Source of the DNA: Dehalococcoidales bacterium
GTDB lineage: Bacteria > Chloroflexota > Dehalococcoidia > E44-bin15
DNA: 5,194 nt
Direction of reading: 5' to 3'
NCBI GenBank assembly: GCA_012974295.1
Contig: JAAXQM010000082.1
Span: 1 to 5,194, forward strand
The translations under genes and the position numbers were made by a program. A model generated the notes under the pieces. It was not told the DNA's origin and did not search any database. It worked only from the letters and a program-made list of their open reading frames with translations. Shown here piece by piece: positions 1 through 5,066 of the stretch; position 1 is the first letter of the stretch; the number at the start of each line of letters is the position of its first letter.

Positions 1-99
1 CATCCTGATTCCCTTGTTTCTTAAATCATATTTGAGAGCAAGGTATCCACTGCATACTCCACAGTTCATGCCGCAGGGGGCGATTAGTTCCTCATTCAT
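1..99 (-). CDS. DUF3795 family cysteine-rich protein, N-terminal part only
   Basis: The reverse strand encodes 33 codons from an ATG at 99-97 with no stop before the window edge, so the C-terminal part lies outside. The peptide starts MNEELIAPCGMNCGVC and has cysteines at residues 9, 13 and 16. This matches the conserved opening of DUF3795 proteins, small cytoplasmic proteins whose clustered cysteines are thought to bind a metal; their biochemical role is not known. Family members usually continue with a second cysteine group, which cannot be checked here. The start is supported by a GGTGAG ribosome binding site (plus positions 105-110) five bases upstream of the ATG. The gene is preceded by about 220 bp without a clear gene, so it probably has its own promoter. 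The family assignment rests on recognition of the motif and is fairly secure; function is unknown. Confidence 0.8.
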   Translation of the reverse strand, partial: MNEELIAPCGMNCGVCSGYLALKYDLRNKGIRM

Positions 100-126
100 C
101 TCATCTCACCGTTACAGATGTAAATA

Positions 127-132
127 TTTATA
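127..132 (-). promoter_or_regulatory. possible -10 element of the DUF3795 gene
   Basis: Read on the minus strand this is TATAAA in an AT-rich stretch. It would place transcription start near position 120, giving a leader of about 20 nt that includes the GGTGAG ribosome binding site. No convincing -35 hexamer is seen at the expected distance. It is a weak match and could be chance in AT-rich DNA. Confidence 0.25.
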
Positions 133-205
133 CTATTACAGGAAGAGATTTGTGGTAGCCAGGTGTATTAGCCGGTTGGTTAATCGTACGTATTATAGTT
201 AGGGT

Positions 206-300
206 CAGGTTCTTCCGGTGGGGGTAGGCAAATGAGCGTAAGCCACGAAGGGCTCGAAGATCTATGAGGTCAACGAGGGACCCCCAGCAATTGGCACCAT
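206..300. other. GC-richer block in non-coding DNA, possible relic or dispersed repeat
   Basis: This block is visibly richer in G and C than the AT-rich DNA on both sides. A TGGGGGT heptamer (218-224) is mirrored by ACCCCCA near its other end, and CGAAG occurs twice close together (plus strand, CGAAG-GGCT-CGAAG). The minus strand is open through the block and would read a Leu-Arg pattern (DLRALRGLR), but there is no ribosome binding site or plausible start. The frame then runs into low-complexity AT-rich sequence. It could be a decayed gene piece, a dispersed repeat or a structured RNA segment. None of these can be decided from one copy. Confidence 0.3.
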
Positions 301-321
301 GCACCTCTTTTTCAGTAACCT

Positions 322-846
322 CTAGTGTTGAAATGACTCCTCCGCTTCTTGTTTTATCAGGCGCAACATCTCAACTCTAATGAGAGCACTAAACCGATGA
401 ATCAGTATCCAGTATGGCGTAAATAGCATCTTAGCTTTAGCACTTGTGCAAAACACTCTACTCTCCGTAGAAAGTAGTGACCTCTTCTCATCAATACCGG
501 ATATAAAAAAGTTCATAACGGCTTTTACGTGATCTCCCTCATTGAAAGCTGCAAACTCGTCCGGAGGAACGGAGATAGGTCTAAACTTAATGGGGTGAAA
601 GATTAAACCAATCACAATCTCTTCCCCAACATTTTCTTCGAGTAATATGAATCCGAACTTAATGAAACCTTCCACAGAGCACATTTTTATCGGTAAGCCT
701 CGTATTGTAAACAATAGCTTCACTAGCTTTGACCTGTAGAAATTAACGGTTTTGAGAAGGGGGTAGATATATTTTGGAGTTGCACTAATCTCAATTTTGT
801 GCACTTCATTATAGTGAAAAGTATTTATATACTTATCTATTAGCAT
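322..846 (-). CDS. SRPBCC-fold (START/polyketide cyclase-like) protein of unknown ligand
   Basis: This is a 174-residue soluble protein with no signal peptide or membrane segment. It resembles a bacterial family of SRPBCC-type hypothetical proteins. It begins with a short strand leading into a helix containing a 'YRSKLVKLLFTIRGLP' segment (residues 37-52), followed by beta strands. A 'STESRVFCT' strand (126-134) precedes a long C-terminal helix with 'YW' (145-146) and 'RFSALIRVEMLRLI' (151-164). In the SRPBCC fold such a C-terminal helix closes a hydrophobic cavity, so binding of a lipid-like or aromatic ligand is likely, but no catalytic residue can be named. The ATG at 846 is preceded by AGGGA very close to the start; the next in-frame Met is residue 55, inside the fold, so the start is well placed. 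The gene is divergent from another SRPBCC gene at 988. The fold call is good; the specific function is unknown. Confidence 0.75.
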   Translation of the reverse strand: MLIDKYINTFHYNEVHKIEISATPKYIYPLLKTVNFYRSKLVKLLFTIRGLPIKMCSVEGFIKFGFILLEENVGEEIVIGLIFHPIKFRPISVPPDEFAAFNEGDHVKAVMNFFISGIDEKRSLLSTESRVFCTSAKAKMLFTPYWILIHRFSALIRVEMLRLIKQEAEESFQH

Positions 847-875
847 AATCCCTGCCGGTAATCATAGTTTGCTGT

Positions 876-901
876 ATTATACTACGACAATATACTATCA
901 A
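876..901 (-). promoter_or_regulatory. possible promoter of the minus-strand SRPBCC gene
   Basis: On the minus strand, plus positions 876-881 read a perfect TATAAT. The predicted transcription start is near 869, giving a leader of about 23 nt that includes the AGGGA ribosome binding site. A TTGATA hexamer (plus 896-901) resembles the -35 consensus, but the spacer is only 14 nt, shorter than the usual 16-18. The -10 call is better supported than the -35 call. Confidence 0.45.
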
Positions 902-923
902 GGCATAATTTAATAGAAGTAAC

Positions 924-951
924 TTGAAATATATACGGTAATAGCGATAAT
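924..951 (+). promoter_or_regulatory. sigma-70-type promoter of the plus-strand SRPBCC gene
   Basis: TTGAAA (924-929) and GATAAT (946-951) each match five of six consensus bases and are separated by 16 nt. Transcription would start near 958, leaving a leader of about 30 nt before the ATG at 988. The purine-rich AAGAAGGA at 953-960 would then lie at or before the mRNA 5' end, so it would not act as a ribosome binding site. Confidence 0.5.
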
Positions 952-957
952 GAAGAA

Positions 958-982
958 GGATATTTATTTCATAAAGCCATCC
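958..982 (+). other. small inverted repeat at the predicted 5' end of the SRPBCC mRNA
   Basis: GGAT (958-961) pairs with ATCC (979-982), and inside it TTTAT (963-967) pairs with ATAAA (971-975) around a 3-nt loop. The stem is AU-rich, interrupted and weak. It would occupy nearly the whole predicted leader before the ATG at 988. It may be chance in AT-rich DNA. Confidence 0.2.
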
Positions 983-987
983 CCTAT

Positions 988-1464
988 ATGAAAATGACAA
1001 AGTTTAGAATTAATATCACAATTAATCAGCCCCCTGACATCGTTGATAAGGCCTTTATGGAACCAAGCAATGCAGTGCAGTGGACAAGTGGTTTGGTAAA
1101 ATTCGAGGTTGTGAAAGGGAAACCCGGAGAAATTGGTGCGATTGCGCATCTGCATTATCTGGAGAAAGGTCGCCCTCATATTATGGAGGATGTGTTGGAG
1201 TATTGCGAATCTGGTAGAAGATATGTATCACGAGTATCGGGAGGAGGGATGGATGCCCGCGTTGAGACAATTCTTAATCCTACAGATCATGGAACGGATG
1301 TGACCATGTTCTGGTCCGGAACGAGCAACTCATTTTACATAAGATTGTTACTCCCATTCTTACGTGGAATGATTATGCGTCGTGCAAAAGCTGACCTGAG
1401 GACATTTAAGAGTCTGGTAGAGGCTCACGGGGTTCATTTTTCAGAAAAACCCGTATCGTCATAG
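988..1464 (+). CDS. SRPBCC family protein (polyketide cyclase/dehydrase-like)
   Basis: This 158-residue protein has a typical small SRPBCC layout. An N-terminal strand ends in 'INQPPDIVDKAFMEPSNAVQW' (residues 12-32), the usual 'rPpe.VF..l.dp.n...W' opening. Middle strands carry 'GEIGAIAHLHY' (48-58) and 'MEDVLEYCESGRRYVSRV' (66-83). A 'GTDVTMFWSG' strand (102-111) precedes a C-terminal helix rich in Leu and Arg (118-145). There is no signal peptide, so it is cytoplasmic. The fold binds hydrophobic small molecules, but the ligand or reaction cannot be told from sequence. The ATG at 988 is the first possible standard start after an in-frame stop at 925, and no Shine-Dalgarno sequence precedes it at normal spacing; a second Met at residue 3 is an alternative start. 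It shares a promoter region with the divergent SRPBCC gene ending at 846 but shows little obvious sequence similarity to it. Confidence 0.78.
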   Translation: MKMTKFRINITINQPPDIVDKAFMEPSNAVQWTSGLVKFEVVKGKPGEIGAIAHLHYLEKGRPHIMEDVLEYCESGRRYVSRVSGGGMDARVETILNPTDHGTDVTMFWSGTSNSFYIRLLLPFLRGMIMRRAKADLRTFKSLVEAHGVHFSEKPVSS

Positions 1465-1497
1465 AACATTAACATATGTACCAAACGCTGTTTCCTT

Positions 1498-1536
1498 GAA
1501 AGAGGTGACAAAATGGACCGTTGTTATAGTAGATAA
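1498..1536 (+). other. orphan ribosome binding site with a 7-codon reading frame
   Basis: A strong Shine-Dalgarno sequence, GAAAGAGGTGA (1498-1508), sits five bases (counted from AGAGGTG's end) before an ATG at 1513. The reading frame encodes only MDRCYSR before a TAA at 1534-1536. This lies in the 91-bp gap between two convergent genes. It could be the truncated beginning of a lost gene or a chance purine run. A functional micropeptide seems unlikely. Confidence 0.25.
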
Positions 1537-1555
1537 TCGGATAATAAGATATGTG

Positions 1556-2086
1556 TTAGCCGTTATCCTGTTTAAACTCAGGTTGAAATCTTACCATACC
1601 CCGCCTCCCCGCCAAAGCTTCTTCTCTTAGCTCTAAAATCATCCAGGCTTCTTCCGGGACTTCAAATTCGCAAGCAATGCCTTTGGGCTTGGCCAAAACA
1701 AACCCGAAGCGCGGGTAATAATCAGGGTGACCTAGCACCACTATTATTTCCTGTCTAAGACGGCGACACTCTTCGAGACCTGCCAGAACCATTTGAGAGC
1801 CGATCCCTTTATGCTGGTACATTGGAAGAACCGCCATCGGACCAAGAGCAATTACCTCAAAGCTCGAATCTTCCGATTCCACAACTACCGGACTGAATGC
1901 AATATGCCCAACAATCTCACCGTCCTGAACAGCAACAAGCGATACCGCTAAAACGCCGCGCTTTCGAAGCTTTTCAATAAGCATGGATTCATCTTCTTGG
2001 CCGAATGCTTGCTCGTTGACATAGCGGATAGAATCTATATCGTCAGGAGTTTCTGGTCGAACCACCGGTATACAATATTCCCCCAT
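1556..2086 (-). CDS. GNAT family N-acetyltransferase, YhbS-like (COG3153 type)
   Basis: This 176-residue cytoplasmic protein has the GNAT order of elements. 'VVRPETPDDIDSIRYVNEQAF' (8-28) forms the first strand and helix. 'VAVQDGEIVGHIAFSPV' (51-67) is the central beta hairpin. Motif A, 'LGPMAVLPMYQHKGIGSQMV' (81-100), contains the Q-x-x-G-I-G acetyl-CoA pyrophosphate loop (residues 91-96). 'LGHPDYYPRFGF' (118-129) is characteristic of the YhbS-like subgroup. Members transfer an acetyl group from acetyl-CoA to an amine; the acceptor here is unknown. The stop at 1556-1558 faces the convergent SRPBCC gene 91 bp away. The ATG at 2086 has no Shine-Dalgarno sequence, but a perfect TATAAT ends six bases before it. 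An in-frame stop lies a little further upstream and no other start is available there. GTG at codon 8 is a less likely alternative start. Confidence 0.88.
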   Translation of the reverse strand: MGEYCIPVVRPETPDDIDSIRYVNEQAFGQEDESMLIEKLRKRGVLAVSLVAVQDGEIVGHIAFSPVVVESEDSSFEVIALGPMAVLPMYQHKGIGSQMVLAGLEECRRLRQEIIVVLGHPDYYPRFGFVLAKPKGIACEFEVPEEAWMILELREEALAGRRGMVRFQPEFKQDNG

Positions 2087-2092
2087 ATCTAC

Positions 2093-2098
2093 ATTATA
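2093..2098 (-). promoter_or_regulatory. -10 element of the GNAT gene, leaderless geometry
   Basis: On the minus strand this reads TATAAT, followed by six bases (GTAGAT) and then the ATG of the GNAT gene. With the usual distance from -10 to transcription start, the mRNA would begin at or next to the A of the ATG. No clear -35 hexamer is visible at 16-18 nt. Confidence 0.5.
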
Positions 2099-2251
2099 CC
2101 GTCGTTTACCTTAGCATAACGCAGTATTACAAGCTACTACATAGGATGCATCGTTAATACCAAATATGCAGTTCGTCATTATTTCTAAATGAGACTTGAC
2201 TGGCGCTATCCATCAGCTTCAAAAAAAATTGTTCGAGGCTCGCTATCAGTG

Positions 2252-2257
2252 TAGAAT
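2252..2257 (+). promoter_or_regulatory. possible -10 element of the M28 peptidase gene
   Basis: TAGAAT matches five of six bases of the -10 consensus and ends seven bases before the ATG at 2265, so transcription would start at about the first codon. A TTGTTC hexamer 17 nt further upstream is only a poor -35 match. There is no Shine-Dalgarno sequence before this ATG, which is consistent with a leaderless mRNA. Confidence 0.35.
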
Positions 2258-2264
2258 TATTGAT

Positions 2265-3425
2265 ATGAATAGAGAAAAATACCTGAAGAACGCAATTGCC
2301 TACTTAAATACGCTGTGCAACGTAAAACCAAACCGGCGCACCGGCTCGTCGGGGAACCATGAGGCGACAGAATTCTTCGCTGCCATGGTAAAGAAGTGGG
2401 ATTACATGATTGACACAACTCCCTTTCCCTGCCTGGACCATGATAGTGGGAAGACGTCCTTAGTCTGTCAGGACCGAGCCTATGAAATACATATCAGCCC
2501 GTTTTCTCTGGGGTGTGACGTAACAGCTGAATTGGTATCAGTTTCGACGGTCGAGGAACTCGAAAGCTGTCAGTGCGAGGGTAAAATCCTATTCATGCAA
2601 GGGGCCATATGTGCTGAGCAGTTGATGCCAAAGAACTTTGTCTTCTATAACCCCGACCACCATAAGAGAATATATGCCCTCCTAGAGGAGAAACAGCCGG
2701 CAGCTATTATCACGGCTACGGAGAAAAATCCAGAATTGGTCGGCGCCCTCTATCCATTCCCTTTAATAGAGGACGGTGATTTCAATATACCGTCAGTATA
2801 TTGCACAGATGTTGTCGGGAAGGACGTCGCGGCAGAAACAGGAGAAGTGTGCCATCTAACGATCCAAGCCAGGCGCATTCCAGCAACGGCTTGTAACGTC
2901 ATTGCCCGAAAAAATCAGGCAGCACCGCAGAAAATCGTCGCTAGTGCTCATATAGACGCCTACTGGAGCACACCTGGCGCTTTGGATGACGCTTCAGGTA
3001 CAGTTGTTCTGCTGTTGCTCGCTGAAATGCTTCAAGATTATGAAGGTAAGTTAGGTATTGAGATTGTTGCGTTTAACGGGGAGGATTACTACAGCGCCGG
3101 TGGGGAGATGGATTATCTGCGTCGTTACGGGCAGGACCTTACCAAAATGGTTGTTGCCGTCAACGTAGATGATGTGGGCTATAAACAAGGGAACACTGCC
3201 TATTCTCTTTATGAAGATTGTATTGTAGAGGGGGAGCCGTGGTATCAAGGGGACCATATGATTTTTGTCCAAAATGGGAAGCCGGCAATCGCAATTACAT
3301 CTCAAAAGGTAGTAGAGTTGATGGCTACTATAACACATACTCCCAAAGATACGCCTGATATCGTAGATTGTAGAAAGCTCGTTGAGGTAGCAAGTGCATT
3401 GAGAGATTTTATACAAGCTTTCTAG
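2265..3425 (+). CDS. M28 family zinc metallopeptidase (aminopeptidase-like)
   Basis: The protein is 386 residues from the ATG at 2265. The frame is open further upstream to a TTG at 2196 (409 residues), but those 23 residues do not look like the family and have no good ribosome binding site. The N-terminal part includes 'RRTGSSGNHEAT', typical of M28 proteins. A middle PA-like section (about 60-205) carries 'NIPSVYC' (from 174). The C-terminal catalytic domain holds all expected metal-site residues: H229 and D231 in 'AHIDAYW', D241 in 'GALDDASG', E273 (general base) and D274 in 'NGEDYYSAGG', D302 in 'NVDDVG', and H358 in 'THTPKDTPD'. The usual Glu-Glu pair is Glu-Asp here. Family enzymes remove N-terminal residues from peptides or hydrolyse related amides using two zinc ions. 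No signal peptide is seen, so it is probably cytoplasmic, unlike many secreted M28 enzymes. Substrate unknown. Confidence 0.85.
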   Translation: MNREKYLKNAIAYLNTLCNVKPNRRTGSSGNHEATEFFAAMVKKWDYMIDTTPFPCLDHDSGKTSLVCQDRAYEIHISPFSLGCDVTAELVSVSTVEELESCQCEGKILFMQGAICAEQLMPKNFVFYNPDHHKRIYALLEEKQPAAIITATEKNPELVGALYPFPLIEDGDFNIPSVYCTDVVGKDVAAETGEVCHLTIQARRIPATACNVIARKNQAAPQKIVASAHIDAYWSTPGALDDASGTVVLLLLAEMLQDYEGKLGIEIVAFNGEDYYSAGGEMDYLRRYGQDLTKMVVAVNVDDVGYKQGNTAYSLYEDCIVEGEPWYQGDHMIFVQNGKPAIAITSQKVVELMATITHTPKDTPDIVDCRKLVEVASALRDFIQAF

Positions 3426-3470
3426 AGTTCCTGTACTAGTTTCTTAAAAGATGGGTAAAGTCCTATAATG

Positions 3471-3497
3471 GCCACCCAGATATGAGAGAATGGTGGC
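3471..3497 (+). repeat. inverted repeat downstream of the peptidase gene
   Basis: GCCACC (3471-3476) and GGTGGC (3492-3497) form a 6-bp GC-rich stem with a 15-nt loop, about 45 bp after the peptidase stop codon. There is no T-run after it on either strand, so it is not a standard intrinsic terminator. It may still stabilise the transcript 3' end. Confidence 0.3.
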
Positions 3498-3515
3498 ATG
3501 GCTAAGACAATTAAA

Positions 3516-3560
3516 TGACCTGCCCCCAGAAATGGTAGAATAATTGGACGCCGGTTAGTG
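3516..3560 (+). mobile_element. possible solo terminus of an IS3-family element (relic)
   Basis: The stretch opens with TGACCTGCCCCC, beginning with the TG typical of IS3-family ends. It then carries AATAATTGGACGCCGG followed by TTAGTG, in the order and spacing seen in left ends of IS3-like elements (TG...C.CCC...AATA.TGGAC.C...TA.G). This likeness is from memory, not from a search. No matching opposite end, transposase or target duplication is seen, and an intact thioesterase gene begins about 50 bp downstream. If real, it is a leftover end. It lies in the 186-bp gap between the peptidase and thioesterase genes. Confidence 0.25.
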
Positions 3561-3611
3561 GAATCGCCAGCTTATTTATAAAACCAACATTAGTTAGAGA
3601 GGAGCAAGTCT

Positions 3612-4064
3612 ATGAGCGAAGTTGAGCAACTGATATTAATGACAAAAGGCCTAAAGCTGCATCCCCTGGAGGAATACATTGGCGTTTGGTTTGAGATAGT
3701 GGGTTCTGAGGATATACGTGCAAAATTCACAATGAGAGATGATTTGTGCGGATATCCAGGGGGTGGTGTTATACACGGTGGGGTTATATCTGCCGTGATG
3801 GATATTATTGGTGGCCATATAATTACCTGGACTCGATTAAAGGATGTAGAAGATCAACCCACTCAAGAACAAGTGAAAAAGCTGATAAATATTGGAACTA
3901 TTGACTTGAGGGTTGACTATCTAAGACCAGCCAAAGGCTCAGAGTTCACTGCATCGGCCTCTATTCTGCGCATCGGCAGGAAGATAGTAGTGACCCGAAT
4001 GGAATTACATAACGATAAGCAGATACTTGTTGCTGTAGGCACAGGAACATATATAGTAGGTTAG
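3612..4064 (+). CDS. yigI: YigI-like hotdog-fold acyl-CoA thioesterase
   Basis: This 150-residue hotdog-fold protein of the PaaI/YigI type would hydrolyse acyl-CoA thioesters to free acid and CoA in the cytoplasm. 'GGGVIHGGVISAVMD' (50-64) holds the H-G-G motif (H55) and D64 on the central helix, which line the active site in this superfamily. 'GTIDLRVDYLRP' (95-106) and 'RMELHNDKQ' (129-137) closely resemble the same segments of Escherichia coli YigI as I recall them, and the length is similar (YigI about 155). E. coli YigI is described as a medium/long-chain acyl-CoA thioesterase; chain-length preference here is inferred. A strong GAGAGGAG lies seven bases before the ATG, so the start is secure. 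A TATAAA at 3577-3582 could be its -10 element, but no clear -35 hexamer is seen. An alpha/beta hydrolase gene follows 75 bp downstream on the same strand and may be co-transcribed. Confidence 0.85.
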   Translation: MSEVEQLILMTKGLKLHPLEEYIGVWFEIVGSEDIRAKFTMRDDLCGYPGGGVIHGGVISAVMDIIGGHIITWTRLKDVEDQPTQEQVKKLINIGTIDLRVDYLRPAKGSEFTASASILRIGRKIVVTRMELHNDKQILVAVGTGTYIVG

Positions 4065-4139
4065 TGTTAGGGTCTTATCTAGCCTGTTCCTACTGCCATA
4101 ATTCTTACATGAAGTGCCAATATAGAATGGAGATATAAG

Positions 4140-4952
4140 ATGCCGAAAGCAAATGTAAACGGAATTAACATTAGCTATGGTGTGGCTGGGCGTGGGGAAC
4201 CTTTGGTTCTAATAATGGGATTTGCCGGGCCAAAGATAGGCTGGATTATCCAGAACTGTTTCTTTAAGAAGCACTACCAGGTAATTACCTTAGATAATAG
4301 AGGTGTCTGGCGTACCGACAAACCCGACGGTCCCTATTCAACAAAGATGATGGCGGATGATACGGTGGGTTTGATGGATCATCTTGGCATTAAGAAGGCT
4401 CACATATTGGGTGTGTCTATGGGGGGTATGATTGCTCAGGAACTTGCCGTCAATTACCCTGAGAGAGTCCAGAAGCTTATCCTGGGCTGTACTTATGCCA
4501 ATCGGGACGAGACGGGAGGACTTACTTCAGAGTACTATAAAGGTATAGGTTTCGATGATAATAGCTCTAATGAAGAATTAAAGAAAGTTGCTATGGGGAG
4601 ATTGCTAACTACTGTATTCTCAATGTCCTTTAGCAATAGGCTGTATAGAACGTTTGTTACTGTTCTTGCGAAATTCTATGTCATTCTGCTACCGACCAAG
4701 GGTGTACGTGAACAGTATGAAGCTACTTTGGAGCACAACGCGCTGGACAGGTTACATGAGATTAAGGCTCCAACTTTGGTAATCACGGGAACACAAGACA
4801 AACTCATTAGACCTGGTTCCTCAGAAATAATAGCAGACAGAATACCGAATGCTAAGCTAATCAAAGTGAAGGACGGGTCACATTCATTCTTTATAGAAAT
4901 GAAAGGCAGATTCCATAGAGAAGTACTGGCTTTCCTAAAAGAAGAGAAATAA
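4140..4952 (+). CDS. alpha/beta hydrolase
   Basis: This 270-residue soluble enzyme has a complete alpha/beta hydrolase plan. 'PLVLIMGFAGP' (21-31) supplies the oxyanion-hole region and 'VITLDNRGVWRTDKP' (48-62) follows. The nucleophile elbow is 'GVSMGG' with Ser93. A variable cap region spans about residues 120-195. 'TGTQDKL' carries the acidic residue Asp220 and 'DGSHSFF' the catalytic His248. The family hydrolyses esters, lactones, C-C bonds or related substrates. The overall look is of the 3-oxoadipate enol-lactonase-like group, but the substrate cannot be assigned. Trp57 stands where a Gly is common ('DNRGVGRS'). The start is secured by GGAG seven bases before the ATG. It follows the YigI-like thioesterase by 75 bp, with no clear terminator between them. 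An AT-rich inverted repeat (GAGAAA at 4944-4949 and TTTCTC at 4957-4962) overlaps its stop codon and is a weak terminator candidate. Confidence 0.88.
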   Translation: MPKANVNGINISYGVAGRGEPLVLIMGFAGPKIGWIIQNCFFKKHYQVITLDNRGVWRTDKPDGPYSTKMMADDTVGLMDHLGIKKAHILGVSMGGMIAQELAVNYPERVQKLILGCTYANRDETGGLTSEYYKGIGFDDNSSNEELKKVAMGRLLTTVFSMSFSNRLYRTFVTVLAKFYVILLPTKGVREQYEATLEHNALDRLHEIKAPTLVITGTQDKLIRPGSSEIIADRIPNAKLIKVKDGSHSFFIEMKGRFHREVLAFLKEEK

Positions 4953-5035
4953 GCTTTTTCTCAGCCAATACTAAACTAGCTCTGTCAAGTTGCCAACTAA
5001 TAGTCCTGTTTCTTTATGATACAGTTACAGAATTA

Positions 5036-5053
5036 CAGCATAAGGTTGTGCTG
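5036..5053. other. small hairpin between convergent hydrolase genes
   Basis: CAGCA (5036-5040) pairs with TGCTG (5049-5053) around an 8-nt loop, 13 bp beyond the stop codon of the minus-strand hydrolase. Neither strand has a T-run after it, so it is at most a weak terminator. Confidence 0.2.
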
Positions 5054-5066
5054 ATAGGATAAAGGG

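Noticed and set aside
14..202. 62-codon plus-strand frame at the left edge
   Set aside because: It overlaps the DUF3795 start on the other strand, has no ribosome binding site and reads like random low-complexity sequence.
964..1179. 71-codon minus-strand frame
   Set aside because: It is antisense to the plus-strand SRPBCC gene and resembles no protein family.
2196..2264. N-terminal extension of the peptidase from TTG at 2196
   Set aside because: The rare start lacks a ribosome binding site, the 23 residues do not look like the family, and a -10-like hexamer lies inside this stretch just before the ATG at 2265.
3051..3416. 121-codon minus-strand frame
   Set aside because: It is antisense to the catalytic domain of the M28 peptidase, whose frame carries all active-site motifs.
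3471..3497. GCCACC/GGTGGC hairpin as an intrinsic terminator
   Set aside because: There is no T-run on either side and the loop is long, so it is kept only as an inverted repeat.
198..4075. GTTAGGGTC occurring near 199 and again near 4067
   Set aside because: Many 9-base repeats are expected by chance in a window of this size, and the flanking sequence differs.
4676..4864. 62-codon minus-strand frame
   Set aside because: It is antisense to the alpha/beta hydrolase and has no motif or ribosome binding site.
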